Notes: a model not told the origin generated them from the sequence alone. Positions 51,255-63,663 are shown, counted from the stretch's first letter. The stretch: DNA of 64,000 nucleotides from Lysobacteraceae bacterium NML03-0222 (GCA_002798195.1 NWQM01000017.1:62001-126000), one strand, 5' to 3'. Program-made: numbers and translations.

Positions 51255-53474
51255 TCAGAACTGCTTGGTGATGCTGAAATACACATTGCGGCCAAGGCCG
51301 GTGCGCGAAGTGGTTTCTACCCCGCCAGCGGGCAGGCGCTTTTGGTCGAAAACATTATTGATGCCCAGCAAGAATTCCAGGCGCTCATCCCAGATGCGCA
51401 CCCCACTGTTCTGCGGCCTCCAGCGCATTTGCAGATTGCTTTGCGTATAGGGCTGGCGCACATACCAGTAGGTCACGCCGCGCGAGACCAGAGTTTGCGG
51501 GTTCTGCTCGGGTCTGAACCAGTGGCTGATGTCGAACGACACGCTGAAATCGTCTGCAAACGGCTGCCAATGCAGGCCCAGACGGGCGCGGTCGGCAAAG
51601 GCGGACGGGCTTTTCTTGCCGGTTTTCACATCTTCCATGTCCAGCTTTTCAAAGCTGAGTGTCGTGCCCCAGTGCGGCTGGTCATAGCTCATCACGAACT
51701 CCAGCCCGCGCCTGTCCACGCCATCGACATTCTGGTACTGGGCGTACTCACTTTTGCCGGGCGACACCGAGCCGTAGTCCACCACCAGGCGAATCATGTC
51801 CTTGATACGGCCATTGAAGAACATCAGCTTGGTATTGAAGCGGTCATGCTCTGTGAAAAGTCCATGCCGACGCCAGGAAAAGCCAGCCTCGTATTCGCGA
51901 GAGGTTTCGGCCTTGAGGTTGGGATTGGGCAGATACCAGTAATGGATGTTCAGCGGCCCTGAAGATGAGGTTTCGTGCGGCGAAGGCGCGCGGAAGGCTT
52001 CGGAATAGTTGGCAAGCAGGTTGAAGCCATCGAACAGCTCATAGCTCAGCCCCAGGCGCGGCGAGAAGCGGCTGTTGTCGTAGTCGGCATCGACCTTCAT
52101 CACCTGACGATGGAAGCGGTCATAACGGCCGCCCAATTGCAGCAGCAGTCGCTCATCGAACCAGGCCGATTCGTGTTGCACAAATACGCCCAGGTCGCGG
52201 TAGCGGTTGGGAATCGAGCCAAAGCGGGTTTCCTTGCCTTCGCTGATATACAAAGCACCTTCTTCGCGGTTTTCATAATCCACGCCCAGCAGCAGACGAT
52301 GGCCGACACTGCCGGTATTGAACTGGCTCAGGTTTTGCAGGTTGAAGCCCCAGCGCCTGTCCTCATTCTTGTAATACAGGTCGACGAGTTCATAGCCGCG
52401 CTCATACCAGCCACGAGTGACATAAGCATTGGCCGAGATTGCAAGCCATGGGTTCTGTGGTGGATTGAGCCGCCAGGCGAGCACCGTGTCCTGCTGTACG
52501 CGCTCACCTATCACCGCGCCGGTCTTGGGGCTGGGCGCCGTGGTGTGATACAGGCTGTTCCAGCCGGTGACCACATCCAGACGGTGGTCGTAATGGCTCA
52601 GCATCAGCTTGTGGCCTGCGCCAATATTCCAGCCTGCCTTGATGAAGCGGGTGTCGATGTCTTCATCGTTACGGGTTTCATTGCGGCGTGCTACGCCTTT
52701 TTCCACGATATCGCCGGCCATGCGCAGATTGCCGCGCGCGGCCTGCTTGGCAAATACCAGAAACTCGAATGGCCGGTTTTCCGGCGCATAGGCAAATGCA
52801 CCGTAAATCTGGTGTTGGTTATTGGAGTCAAAGCGGTAATTGGCAACACCGCCGAATGAATTGCCGGGCTTTACAAAGTCGGAAGCATCCTTGGTGGTGC
52901 TGCCAACCACGCCGCCAATGGCGCCGCCGCCATAAGAAATCCCCGATGAGCCGCGCACCACATCCACCTGCTTCACCAATACCGGATCCATGCCAAAGCC
53001 AGAGACCTGATTGGCGAACAGATTGGCCGAGCGGCGCACGCCGTCCTGCATCAGAATCACGCGGTTTTCCGAGCCATGCCCAAAACCGCGAATGCTGAAA
53101 CTCTGGCCGATGGCACGGCCGCCATCATTGCCGGTGTCAAAACCGGGCACGGCTTTGAGTGCCTGAATCATGTCGGTGGCCGTATCCAGGTCTTCGGGCA
53201 GCAGTACCGAGGCCGAGCCGGGATATTTCTGCACATCGATACCGAAACGGGTGCCGACCACGGTAATGCGCTCAAGTGCGCTGGACTCACCCGGCAGCGG
53301 ACATTCGGCGGGCAATTTTTCGCGCAAGCATGAGGGGGTTGCCTTGTCGGCGCAGGCTTTTTGCGCCGCCTCAAGCGCAGCGGCGCAATTGGCAGCAGAG
53401 GTTTGTGGCTGTGCCAGCATTGGCGCTGCAAACAGCGCGAGCGCAATCGAGGCCGACAGCGTGGAAAGTTTCAT
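51255..53474 (-). CDS. TonB-dependent outer-membrane receptor, haem/haemoglobin type
   Basis: A 739-residue receptor with a signal peptide (SIALALFAAPMLAQP), a TonB box-like ERITVVGTR (about 68-76), a plug domain (VLLPEDLDTATDMIQAL, SIRGFGHGSENRVILMQDGVRR, VDVVRGSSGISYGGGAIGGVV) and a 22-strand barrel ending in Phe (YFSITKQF). The plug and the block NYSEAFRAPSPHE resemble haemoglobin/haem receptors, but the ligand is not proven. An unusual spacer between signal peptide and TonB box holds four cysteines (about residues 29-58). Confidence 0.87.
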   Translation of the reverse strand: MKLSTLSASIALALFAAPMLAQPQTSAANCAAALEAAQKACADKATPSCLREKLPAECPLPGESSALERITVVGTRFGIDVQKYPGSASVLLPEDLDTATDMIQALKAVPGFDTGNDGGRAIGQSFSIRGFGHGSENRVILMQDGVRRSANLFANQVSGFGMDPVLVKQVDVVRGSSGISYGGGAIGGVVGSTTKDASDFVKPGNSFGGVANYRFDSNNQHQIYGAFAYAPENRPFEFLVFAKQAARGNLRMAGDIVEKGVARRNETRNDEDIDTRFIKAGWNIGAGHKLMLSHYDHRLDVVTGWNSLYHTTAPSPKTGAVIGERVQQDTVLAWRLNPPQNPWLAISANAYVTRGWYERGYELVDLYYKNEDRRWGFNLQNLSQFNTGSVGHRLLLGVDYENREEGALYISEGKETRFGSIPNRYRDLGVFVQHESAWFDERLLLQLGGRYDRFHRQVMKVDADYDNSRFSPRLGLSYELFDGFNLLANYSEAFRAPSPHETSSSGPLNIHYWYLPNPNLKAETSREYEAGFSWRRHGLFTEHDRFNTKLMFFNGRIKDMIRLVVDYGSVSPGKSEYAQYQNVDGVDRRGLEFVMSYDQPHWGTTLSFEKLDMEDVKTGKKSPSAFADRARLGLHWQPFADDFSVSFDISHWFRPEQNPQTLVSRGVTYWYVRQPYTQSNLQMRWRPQNSGVRIWDERLEFLLGINNVFDQKRLPAGGVETTSRTGLGRNVYFSITKQF

Positions 53475-53657
53475 TGCTTAAAGCTCCAGTAGCGAGAATG
53501 ACAGGGCTTGCTGGCTCTCGCTGGCTGGCGCGGCGATTTTATGTGAATGCTTCGTTAAGGGTCAATTGAAGGGCATTTTTGCCGCATGCGGCAGAATTCC
53601 GTGACCTTGTTCAGCATCCGGGCTAGACTGCCGACTTTCACTGGAATTAACGGCGGA

Positions 53658-56354
<2,697 letters not shown>

Positions 56355-56406
56355 AGCCGGAGTGGAAGGCTGTCTCAGGTTCCATGTGCAGAGTGGATGA
56401 AGTAGT

Positions 56407-56429
56407 GGGGTTTGCAAAATGCAAACCCC
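56407..56429. repeat. Hairpin after aceE with TGCA inner stem
   Basis: Arms GGGGTTTGCA and TGCAAACCCC around AAA, 52 bp after the aceE stop. It is probably a terminator without a T-run and looks like the hairpins at 11601 and 24061. Confidence 0.6.
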
Positions 56430-56482
56430 CGGCATTTGCTGTTTTACGACACAGTCGACAATGGCTTTAACTCGAGAGCTGC

Positions 56483-56761
56483 ATGATGAAACTTGACGTA
56501 AAGCAGCAAGAAGCAGTGATGGAAGCCTTGCGCATACAGCAGTGTGCGGAGCGTGAGCAAATCGAAAGATACCGTTTGGCTCCGCCAGCAATACGCTCGA
56601 AAAGATACCGTCAAGGGTTTTTGCTGGGTGCTGCTCTGCTCGGCACAAGCTGTCTTGCGCTTTGGCATTTTGTGGGGCTGGCTTTTTATCCTCTGCTTCC
56701 GGTTGTTCTGACGGGAACTGCACTCTCGGGCTGGTTGGCTGAGAAGAGTGAAAGGCGTTGA
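56483..56761 (+). CDS. Small membrane protein of unknown function
   Basis: A 92-residue protein with a charged helical N-terminal half (KQQEAVMEALRIQQCAEREQ) and two C-terminal hydrophobic helices (GFLLGAALLGTSCLALWHF, LAFYPLLPVVLTGTALSGWL) with a basic end. No family is recognised. ATGs at 56483 and 56486 are possible. It stands alone between two hairpins. Confidence 0.5.
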   Translation: MMKLDVKQQEAVMEALRIQQCAEREQIERYRLAPPAIRSKRYRQGFLLGAALLGTSCLALWHFVGLAFYPLLPVVLTGTALSGWLAEKSERR

Positions 56762-56776
56762 TAGGTATCTGCTGCG

Positions 56777-56804
56777 CGCGGCTTGCATAATTGCACCAGC
56801 CGCG
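56777..56804. repeat. Hairpin after the small membrane gene
   Basis: Outer arms CGCGGCT and AGCCGCG and inner arms TGCA/TGCA with two unpaired C. It may be a terminator and belongs to the TGCA-stem hairpins noted elsewhere. Confidence 0.5.
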
Positions 56805-56850
56805 TGAGTCCTGCTCTGCCTCCGATTGCCTCCGTCGTTCACCAAACAAC

Positions 56851-56874
56851 AAGGGCAGCCCGATGGCTGCCCTT
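56851..56874 (-). terminator. Terminator of the PEBP-family gene
   Basis: A 10-bp stem AAGGGCAGCC/GGCTGCCCTT with loop CGAT, followed on the minus strand by a T-rich stretch (TTGTTGTTTGG), 23 bp after the stop. Confidence 0.75.
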
Positions 56875-56896
56875 TTCATTGGTAAGTCTTCGTCCG

Positions 56897-57499
56897 TTAC
56901 GGATGCAGTGAATAACTGCCCCAGGTGCTGGCTTCGGCAAGGACATGGCCGTGCATGGTGCTGAACACCTCGGCGGCGGTAAAGCGCTCGGGCAGGTCGA
57001 GCTTGGCCACATCCAGCGCAAACAGGCGGAAGAAGTAGCGATGGGTGCGCAGGTCTTGCGGCGGCGGGTAGGGGCCGTCATAGCCGAAATAATCGCCGCG
57101 CATGCCGCCCTCGTCCTCGGCAAACCAGCCGGTGTAGTCGTTCAGTCCTTGACGGGCGCTGCCAAGAAGCGGGGCAGCCGCTTTGCCGCCCTTGTTGACG
57201 CCATCGGATGAGGCACCGGCGGGGATTTCACGGGCATCGGCCGGGAGGTCAATCACCACCCAATGCACGAAATCGCCACGCGGATGCGCCACCGGGATGT
57301 CCTGGCCGCTGGCGACCAATGCTGCATCGGTGGGCGCGTCGGTATCGATGCACAGCAGGGCGAATGAGCGCGCGCCCTCGGGCACATCCGTCCACGCCAA
57401 GTGCGGACTGCGGTTGCCGCCAAAGCCGTCAGGTGCGCCGAGTGCAAACTCGGCGGGGATGGGCTGGCCGTGGGCAAAGCTGTTGCTGTGGATTTGCAT
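56897..57499 (-). CDS. YbhB/YbcL-family PEBP (Raf kinase inhibitor-like) protein
   Basis: A 200-residue phosphatidylethanolamine-binding-like protein. The ligand-pocket blocks are SPHLAWTDVPEGARSFALLCIDTDAP and GDFVHWVVIDLPAD, and GYDGPYPPPQ..HRYFFRLFAL is the second one. The role in bacteria is unclear. The ATG at 57499 gives MQIHSNSFAHGQPIP, the usual start; there is no signal peptide. Confidence 0.88.
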   Translation of the reverse strand: MQIHSNSFAHGQPIPAEFALGAPDGFGGNRSPHLAWTDVPEGARSFALLCIDTDAPTDAALVASGQDIPVAHPRGDFVHWVVIDLPADAREIPAGASSDGVNKGGKAAAPLLGSARQGLNDYTGWFAEDEGGMRGDYFGYDGPYPPPQDLRTHRYFFRLFALDVAKLDLPERFTAAEVFSTMHGHVLAEASTWGSYSLHP

Positions 57500-57547
57500 C
57501 TGAGATTTCCTGTGTGGTTGCAAAGGGATGCCCGCAGGGTAGCGCAA

Positions 57548-58555
57548 TCAGGACGGAGGCGGGTTTTGCAGCAGCGTGGCAAAGCGTGCAGCCAGCCAGT
57601 GCTCGGCATAGCCGTTCATTTGCCAATCCAGCAAAAAGCCGCAATGGCCGCCATATTCGGCCAGTTCAACCCTGAGGCTGGGCAGGTGGGCAATGGCATG
57701 AAAGTCTGCTACCGGCACGATGGGGTCATCGGCGGCCATCAGGATGTCGGCCGTCACCGGCAGAGCCGAGAGACGCTCGCCGGCGATGTTGTAGGCATCG
57801 AAGTAATTTTCCAGCGAGCCGTAATCGGTATGATGCTCGGCAAAATAACGGGTCAGCGGTCGCATCCGCAGCTTCAAGACCGTATCGTCAAAATCATGGC
57901 GCTCGGGAAACAGCTTGCGTTTCTTGGCCAGCGAGCGCCGCCATTTATGCTCGAAATAGCGCAGATAAAGCGGCAGTCCCGCTTCCATCGTCTCCATGGT
58001 GCGCGCCGGGTCAATCGCCGGGCAGATGGCGGCAATGGCGGTCAGTGGCAGACGTGCAGCCCGGGCGGCAAGGCCAAGGCGCAGGGCGAAATTGCCGCCC
58101 AGTGACCAGCCAGCCACCGCCAGGCGCTGTACCTCAAGACGTGCGAGCAAATCGCTTGTCGCGGCCACGACCTCGGCAATCCGGCCAGAGTGGAAAATGC
58201 CCTGGTTGAGATGGTGGGTATCGCCGTGGTCGCGGAAATTGAGCCGGAAAACCCGGTGACCCTCTTGCAGCAGGCGGGCAGCGGCGGCGCGAATATAGCT
58301 GGATTCGGCACTGCCCTCCCAGCCATGCAATAGCAGCACCAGTGCGTCGGACAGATGGTTTTGCGGCGCGCTCAAAACCCCTTGCAGGCGGATACCGTCA
58401 CCGGCATCCAGAGTCAGGGTTTGGTGGCTGGCGTTTGCAGCGGCCAGTTTGCGGGCAGCATGGCGGGCACGCGCCGGGCTGGAAGCCAGAACCGACTGCA
58501 TATGACCATTGCGCAGGCCGCGGGCTGGCAGGAATGGGCTGGATGCAAGACTCAC
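57548..58555 (-). CDS. YheT-family alpha/beta hydrolase
   Basis: A 335-residue hydrolase of the YheT/ABHD1-3 group: FLPARGLRNGHMQSVLAS, LVLLLHGWEGSAESSYI, FRDHGDTHHLN, nucleophile elbow VAGWSLGGNFALR, acid region DPIVPVADF and late His in YGGHCGFL. It probably acts on an ester lipid. It overlaps the acyltransferase gene by 4 bp. Confidence 0.87.
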   Translation of the reverse strand: MSLASSPFLPARGLRNGHMQSVLASSPARARHAARKLAAANASHQTLTLDAGDGIRLQGVLSAPQNHLSDALVLLLHGWEGSAESSYIRAAAARLLQEGHRVFRLNFRDHGDTHHLNQGIFHSGRIAEVVAATSDLLARLEVQRLAVAGWSLGGNFALRLGLAARAARLPLTAIAAICPAIDPARTMETMEAGLPLYLRYFEHKWRRSLAKKRKLFPERHDFDDTVLKLRMRPLTRYFAEHHTDYGSLENYFDAYNIAGERLSALPVTADILMAADDPIVPVADFHAIAHLPSLRVELAEYGGHCGFLLDWQMNGYAEHWLAARFATLLQNPPPS

Positions 58556-59340
58556 GAGGCAGGCAGGACGGCAGCGATGCGTGCGCGTGCGGTTTCGGCG
58601 ATGCGGCGACGACCTTCGGCTTCGGTGCTGCCGGGCAGGATGGGGTCGAGAAAAATCACATCGGCATCAATCATCGGGTTGCCCAAAAGCCGCAGGAAGT
58701 TCTGCATGAAATTCTCGCGCGGGGCGAAGGCGACTTGGGTCTGTGCCATGCCATCACGGCCATAACGCAACGCCACCGGCTGCACCGGCACCGCGGCCTC
58801 TACCGCTGCGCTGAAGATGCGGGCATGGAATGGCCCCAACTCGCGCCCATTGCGGGTGCCGCCTTCAGGAAAAGCGCCGACCGAATAGCCGGTCTTGAGC
58901 CGCTCGCGCATCAATGCCAAGACATCACCCAAGGATTTCTGGCTGCCACGCTGGTGAAAAATGGTTTCCGCCTTGGAGGCCATCCAGCCCACCAGCGGCC
59001 AGCTGGCGATTTCGCGCTTGGCGACAAAGCCCATCATCCGCTGGCTGTGCAGCACCACGATGTCCACCCAACTGACATGATTGGCGACAAACAAGGTGGC
59101 ACCGGGCAGTGGCGTGCCCACGCTGCGCACGCGGATGCCAAATACCCGCATCAACCAGCGCGACCACCAGTTGATGGCGCGGTATTCCAGACGCATGCCG
59201 CGCACCTTGATATGCCGAACAGGCAGGGTGATGGTCAGCATGACCAGCGGCAGATTGACCAGGACATGCCAAAGCAAAAACGGTACCCGCCACAGATAGC
59301 GGCCTGTACGCAGCAGGGATGAATCAAGGTGTCTGGGCAT
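58552..59340 (-). CDS. PlsC-type 1-acyl-sn-glycerol-3-phosphate acyltransferase
   Basis: A 262-residue membrane acyltransferase. The catalytic H-x4-D is NHVSWVD, the substrate motif FPEGGTRNG follows, and an N-terminal helix (LWHVLVNLPLVMLTITL) anchors it. It likely adds the second acyl chain to lysophosphatidate or a related acceptor. The ATG at 59340 is chosen because the family start (MPRHLDSSLLRTGRYL) follows. Confidence 0.85.
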   Translation of the reverse strand: MPRHLDSSLLRTGRYLWRVPFLLWHVLVNLPLVMLTITLPVRHIKVRGMRLEYRAINWWSRWLMRVFGIRVRSVGTPLPGATLFVANHVSWVDIVVLHSQRMMGFVAKREIASWPLVGWMASKAETIFHQRGSQKSLGDVLALMRERLKTGYSVGAFPEGGTRNGRELGPFHARIFSAAVEAAVPVQPVALRYGRDGMAQTQVAFAPRENFMQNFLRLLGNPMIDADVIFLDPILPGSTEAEGRRRIAETARARIAAVLPAS

Positions 59341-59449
59341 TTGCGCACGATACCGGCAAGCGCGTTGCTGCGCTACAGCAGAAAGTCGGGTGAAGCGGCC
59401 GATGGGCAAGCATCGCGCATGGGATTGATGACACTTTCATTGAAATCAG

Positions 59450-61576
59450 TCAGTTACGGCGCACATCCTCCACGCCCGGCAGGGCGGCGAGTTTGCTGAT
59501 GAGTTGCGAGAGCTGGTCAAAATCACGTACCTGTACCTGGATGGTCAGCCGGGTGCGACCATCGCGCGTATTGCTGTTGCCGTGGATATTGCCCACATGC
59601 AGGTTTTCCTGCGCGATGAGGTTGCTGACATCGCGCAGCAGGTAGCGCCGATCAATGGCGGTCATGGCGATTTCCACGCGCTGCCGGCTACCGGCATCCT
59701 CCCAGCTGACCGGCATCCAACGCGCCGGGTCGGCGGCGACCATGCGCTGCAATGCCGAGCAATTGGCGCGATGCATGGCAAGCCCGCGGCGCTTGCTGAG
59801 GTAACCAGCCACCGGCTCGCCGGGCACCGGCTGGCAGCAGCGGGCGATATGCACCAGCAGGTTATCCACGCCGGCGACTGACACGCCGGGGCGGGCGGCA
59901 TCATCATCTGCCGTTTTGTGCATGATGAGGGCGGCCTGCGCTGGTTCGGTGGCGGCGGCTTGCGTGGCCTTGCGCGCCTCGCCCAGTGCGCGAACGACCT
60001 GATGCGGGCCGATTTCGCCCAGCGCCAGTTGTATCCATAGGGCTTCTATCGAGCTGACATGAAAGCGCGGCAGGATGTCATCCAGCACTGCATCGGCTTG
60101 CCCCATGCGTTTCAATTCGCGCTCCAGAATTTCGCGTCCGGCCTGCTGGTTGCGTTCGCGGTCGAGTTTGCGGAACCAAGCACGCACTTTTTCGCGTGAG
60201 CGCGCGCTGACCAGAAAGCGGTTGCCGGGCAGCAGCCAGTCACGGCGTGGCTCGCTGACCTTGCCGGTCATGATTTCCACGCGCTGGCCGGTATTGAGCT
60301 TGTAATCCAGGGGTACGATGCGGCCATCGACTTTCGCACCGCGGCAACGGTGGCCGACTTCGGTATGCACGCGGTAGGCAAAGTCCAGGGGCGTGGCGCC
60401 CTGCGGCAGGTCGATGACTTCGCCCTTGGGCGAGAGCGCATAGATGCGGTCTTCGACCAGCTCATGGTCAAGCCCGGCTTGCAGGTCGGCGCCGCCTTCC
60501 TCATGACTGGCATCAAGCAATTTGCGCATCCATGCCACTTTGCGCTCCAGCGCCGCATCGCCTGCGCCGCCTTCTTTATAGCGCCAGTGTGCGGCCACCC
60601 CGAGCTCGGCATGGGCGTGCATTTCGCGGGTGCGGATTTGCACTTCCACTATTTTGCCGCCCGGCCCGACCACGCAGGTATGCAGCGAGCGGTAGTCGTT
60701 GGCTTTGGGACGGGCGATGTAGTCATCGAATTCACCCGGCACCGGCAGCCAGCGCGCATGCACCAAACCCAGCACCGCATAGCACTGGGCGGTTTCATCC
60801 ACCAATACGCGTACCGCACGCAGGTCGTACAAGCCTTCGAACGGCAAGTTTTTCTTCTGCATCTTTCGCCAGATGCTGTAGATATGCTTCGGTCGCCCTG
60901 CGACATCGGCCTGGATGCCGGCAGCCGCCACCGCCTCGCTCAGTTCGCGCCTGAACTGGGCAATGTAATCTTCGCGGTCACGGCGTTTGTCATCCAGCAG
61001 CCGGGCGATGCGGCGATAGGCATCCGGCTCCAGTACGCGGAAGGCCAGGTCCTCCAGCTCCCACTTCAGCTGCCAGATGCCCAGACGATTGGCCAGCGGT
61101 GCATGGATATCACGGGTCAACTTCGCCAGCGCCAGTGCCTCATCGCTGCCTTCGGCCACGGCGTGGCGCAGCCTGGCCAAATGTCGTGCCAGCAAAATCG
61201 GCACCACGCGCAGGTCCTGGGTCATGGCCAGCAACAGGCGGCGCAAGCCCTCCGGATCGCTGCCCTGACGCTGCTCGGCATGCAGAGCGCGCACCTGCTG
61301 CTCGGCGGCCAAACCTTCCAGTAATGCCGCCTCTCCCGCTTCCAGCGGCAAGGCTTTCAAGGTATCCGCTGTCAGACCTGCGGCATCGACAATCGCGGCC
61401 ACCAGCATCTGCGCATCCGCGCCCAGTGTTGCCAAAAGCGCCAGCGTGTTTTCCAGCCATCGCCAGTCCGCGCCTTGCGGCAGCGTCGGCAAGCTGCGCT
61501 CAAGACGTTGTCGGTCGGTATCGCGCAAAACCGATACAGCAGGCAGGGCAAGCACTTCATCAAGCATCAGGGGCAT
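59450..61576 (-). CDS. relA: (p)ppGpp synthetase RelA
   Basis: A 708-residue long RSH protein. The N-terminal hydrolase domain lacks the HD motif (GADAQMLVAAIVDAAGL instead), so it should only synthesise (p)ppGpp. The synthetase domain has GRPKHIYSIWRKMQKKNLPFEGLYDLRAVRV and RPKANDYRSLHTCV. TGS (VIDLPQGATPLDFAYRVHTEVGH), zinc-finger (HIARCCQPVPGEPVAGYL) and ACT domains follow. It binds ribosomes with uncharged tRNA. Confidence 0.94.
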   Translation of the reverse strand: MPLMLDEVLALPAVSVLRDTDRQRLERSLPTLPQGADWRWLENTLALLATLGADAQMLVAAIVDAAGLTADTLKALPLEAGEAALLEGLAAEQQVRALHAEQRQGSDPEGLRRLLLAMTQDLRVVPILLARHLARLRHAVAEGSDEALALAKLTRDIHAPLANRLGIWQLKWELEDLAFRVLEPDAYRRIARLLDDKRRDREDYIAQFRRELSEAVAAAGIQADVAGRPKHIYSIWRKMQKKNLPFEGLYDLRAVRVLVDETAQCYAVLGLVHARWLPVPGEFDDYIARPKANDYRSLHTCVVGPGGKIVEVQIRTREMHAHAELGVAAHWRYKEGGAGDAALERKVAWMRKLLDASHEEGGADLQAGLDHELVEDRIYALSPKGEVIDLPQGATPLDFAYRVHTEVGHRCRGAKVDGRIVPLDYKLNTGQRVEIMTGKVSEPRRDWLLPGNRFLVSARSREKVRAWFRKLDRERNQQAGREILERELKRMGQADAVLDDILPRFHVSSIEALWIQLALGEIGPHQVVRALGEARKATQAAATEPAQAALIMHKTADDDAARPGVSVAGVDNLLVHIARCCQPVPGEPVAGYLSKRRGLAMHRANCSALQRMVAADPARWMPVSWEDAGSRQRVEIAMTAIDRRYLLRDVSNLIAQENLHVGNIHGNSNTRDGRTRLTIQVQVRDFDQLSQLISKLAALPGVEDVRRN

Positions 61577-61640
61577 GGCGGCATCTGCTGGACTCTCACT
61601 TGCGACTACACTAGCGGCAACTTACGCAATTGGAAGCCCC

Positions 61641-62132
61641 ATGAAGCCAATCCGTCATTGTCTTTTCCTGGCAGTCATGTTGTTTGCGCTGCCTTTGCAG
61701 GCGCAGGAATTCGAGCCGATTGAAAAACGCATGAGTGCCGAGGCGTTCAAGGCCGCCGGTCTGGACAAGTTGAGCGCAGCAGAGCTTGCCAACCTCAACA
61801 CCTGGTTGAGCCACAACGCGCTGGGTGAGGCTGCGCTGGAAGCGGCGCGTGAACAAGGCCGACAGGAAGTGGTGCGCAAAAACCGCGGCTTTTTTGATTT
61901 TGGCTCCAGCGAGCCTATCGTCAGCCGTTTGCAAGGCGAGTTCCGCGGCTTTGCCCGCAACCGCGAATACACCCTGGAAAACGGTCAAGTGTGGCAGCAA
62001 ACCGACGATGCCACCCTGTATGGGGTGCGCGCACAAAACCCGGAAGTGCGTATCCGCCCCGGTGCGCTTGGTGCCTGGTGGCTGCGGGTGGGCAATAACG
62101 CCGTGCAAGCCAAGGTCAAACGCATCAAGTAA
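61641..62132 (+). CDS. Exported protein of unknown function
   Basis: A 163-residue protein with a signal peptide (CLFLAVMLFALPLQAQE), a helical stretch (MSAEAFKAAGLDKLSAAELANLNTWL) and a C-terminal beta-rich part (SRLQGEFRGFARNREYTLENGQVWQQ). The LSAAELANLNTWL phrase occurs in several Xanthomonadal secreted proteins of unknown role. It is divergent from relA. Confidence 0.72.
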   Translation: MKPIRHCLFLAVMLFALPLQAQEFEPIEKRMSAEAFKAAGLDKLSAAELANLNTWLSHNALGEAALEAAREQGRQEVVRKNRGFFDFGSSEPIVSRLQGEFRGFARNREYTLENGQVWQQTDDATLYGVRAQNPEVRIRPGALGAWWLRVGNNAVQAKVKRIK

Positions 62133-62148
62133 GCAAGACTGCAGCAGT

Positions 62149-62188
62149 CCCCGGATATTTGCGCAAGTGCTCGCGCCAATATCCGGGG
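62149..62188. terminator. Hairpin between the exported-protein gene and hemF
   Basis: Arms CCCCGGATATT and AATATCCGGGG (11 bp) around an 18-base GC-rich loop, between two convergent genes. It probably serves as a terminator for both, without a T-run. Confidence 0.6.
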
Positions 62189-62199
62189 GAAGCAGCAGC

Positions 62200-63120
62200 T
62201 CAGCGCTGGAGCCAGTCTTGCGGCTTTAGATAGTGCTGGAGCCGGGCTTCGGCACTGTCGGCTTCAGGCTGATAGCCGTATTCCCAGCGCGCCAGCGGCG
62301 GCATGCTCATCAGGATGGACTCGGTGCGGCCACCCGATTGCAGGCCAAAATGCGTGCCCCGGTCGAACACCAGATTGAACTCGACATAGCGGCCACGACG
62401 ATATAGCTGGAATTGCCGCTCGCGCTCACCATAGGGGGTGTCCTTGCGGCGTTCGACGATGGGCAAGTAAGCATCCAGAAAGCCATCGCCGACCGCGCGC
62501 AGATAGGCAAAATCGCGCTCGAAGTCTTCGTCCAAATCGTCAAAGAACAGCCCGCCTACGCCGCGCGTTTCACCACGGTGCTTGAGGAAGAAATACTCAT
62601 CACACCACTTTTTGTGCGCCTGATAGCGCGCCTGGCCGCCGAAGGCTTCACATAAATCACGTGCGGTCTGGTGCCAGTGCCGGATGTCCTCGTCAAACGG
62701 ATAGAACGGAGTCAGGTCGAAGCCGCCACCAAACCATGCCGCGACCACTTCGCCGTCTTTTTCGGCACAAAAATGGCGCACATTGGCATGGGTGGTGGGC
62801 AGGTAGGGGTTTAGCGGGTGGAATACCAGTGAAACCCCGACCGCGCGCCAGGCAGCGCCGACCAGTTCCGGGCGGGCGGCGGTGGCCGAAGGCGGCAGCG
62901 CGGTGCCAGAAACATCGGAGAAACCAATCCCGGCCTGCTCGAACACCGCGCCATCGCGCAGCACCCGGGTACGCCCGCCACCGCCCAGCAACAGCCCGTT
63001 GGGCTCGCGCGTCCAGACATCCTGATGAAACTTTGCCTTGCCGTCGGCCTGCTCAATGGCGGCACAGATGCGATCCTGAAGGCCGGTCAGGTAATCGCGC
63101 ACGCGGTTGAAGTTTTCCAT
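62200..63120 (-). CDS. hemF: Oxygen-dependent coproporphyrinogen III oxidase HemF
   Basis: A 306-residue enzyme that oxidatively decarboxylates coproporphyrinogen III. Typical blocks are GGGGRTRVLRDGAVFEQAGI, WFGGGFDLTPFYPFDEDIRHWH, HRGETRGVGGLFFDDLDEDFE and GRYVEFNLVFDRGTHFGLQSGGRTESILMSMPP. The ATG at 63120 fits the usual length. Confidence 0.95.
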   Translation of the reverse strand: MENFNRVRDYLTGLQDRICAAIEQADGKAKFHQDVWTREPNGLLLGGGGRTRVLRDGAVFEQAGIGFSDVSGTALPPSATAARPELVGAAWRAVGVSLVFHPLNPYLPTTHANVRHFCAEKDGEVVAAWFGGGFDLTPFYPFDEDIRHWHQTARDLCEAFGGQARYQAHKKWCDEYFFLKHRGETRGVGGLFFDDLDEDFERDFAYLRAVGDGFLDAYLPIVERRKDTPYGERERQFQLYRRGRYVEFNLVFDRGTHFGLQSGGRTESILMSMPPLARWEYGYQPEADSAEARLQHYLKPQDWLQR

Positions 63121-63249
63121 GCTGCCATTTTAGAGGTTTGGCGTGGGCTTGATTACTGTATCTCCAAGAAAAATTCTTGGTTTCATGATTTTTTTGGGCA
63201 TGAGGGAGTTTTATACTGCTTCGCCATTTTATTCACAGAGGAAGAAGTG

Positions 63250-63663
63250 ATGAGCTATGCAGATTTCTGGAAAAGAGTTGTGGCTCTCCTTATCGATACG
63301 GTTTTGTTGGGGATAGTCGGCTTTGTGATTGGTTTGATCCTTGGCCTTTTCTTGGCTCTGCTTGGTGCAAGTGAAGTTGTGGCAGGCCTGCTGGGAAATG
63401 TGCTCGGGTTAATTGTCGGCTGGCTGTATTTTGCCCTGATGGAGAGTTCTCCTTATCAGGGAACTGTCGGCAAGATCGCTCTGGGTATCAAGGTAACGGA
63501 TCTTGACGGCAACCGGATTGGCTTTGGACGCGCCACGGGGCGGCATTTCAGCAAGATTCTGTCCGGCTTGATTCTCTGTGTTGGCTACATCATGGCAGCC
63601 TTCACGGACAAGAAGCAGGGGCTGCACGATATGCTGGCAAACACCCTGGTGGTTGATAAGTAA
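63250..63663 (+). CDS. RDD-family membrane protein
   Basis: A 137-residue protein with three helices and RDD features: FWKRVVALLIDTVLLGIV, GTVGKIALGIKVTDLDGNRIGF and KKQGLHDMLANTLVV. The function is unknown. GAGGAAG before the ATG at 63250 supports the start; the frame is open upstream to 63025, inside hemF. Confidence 0.83.
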   Translation: MSYADFWKRVVALLIDTVLLGIVGFVIGLILGLFLALLGASEVVAGLLGNVLGLIVGWLYFALMESSPYQGTVGKIALGIKVTDLDGNRIGFGRATGRHFSKILSGLILCVGYIMAAFTDKKQGLHDMLANTLVVDK

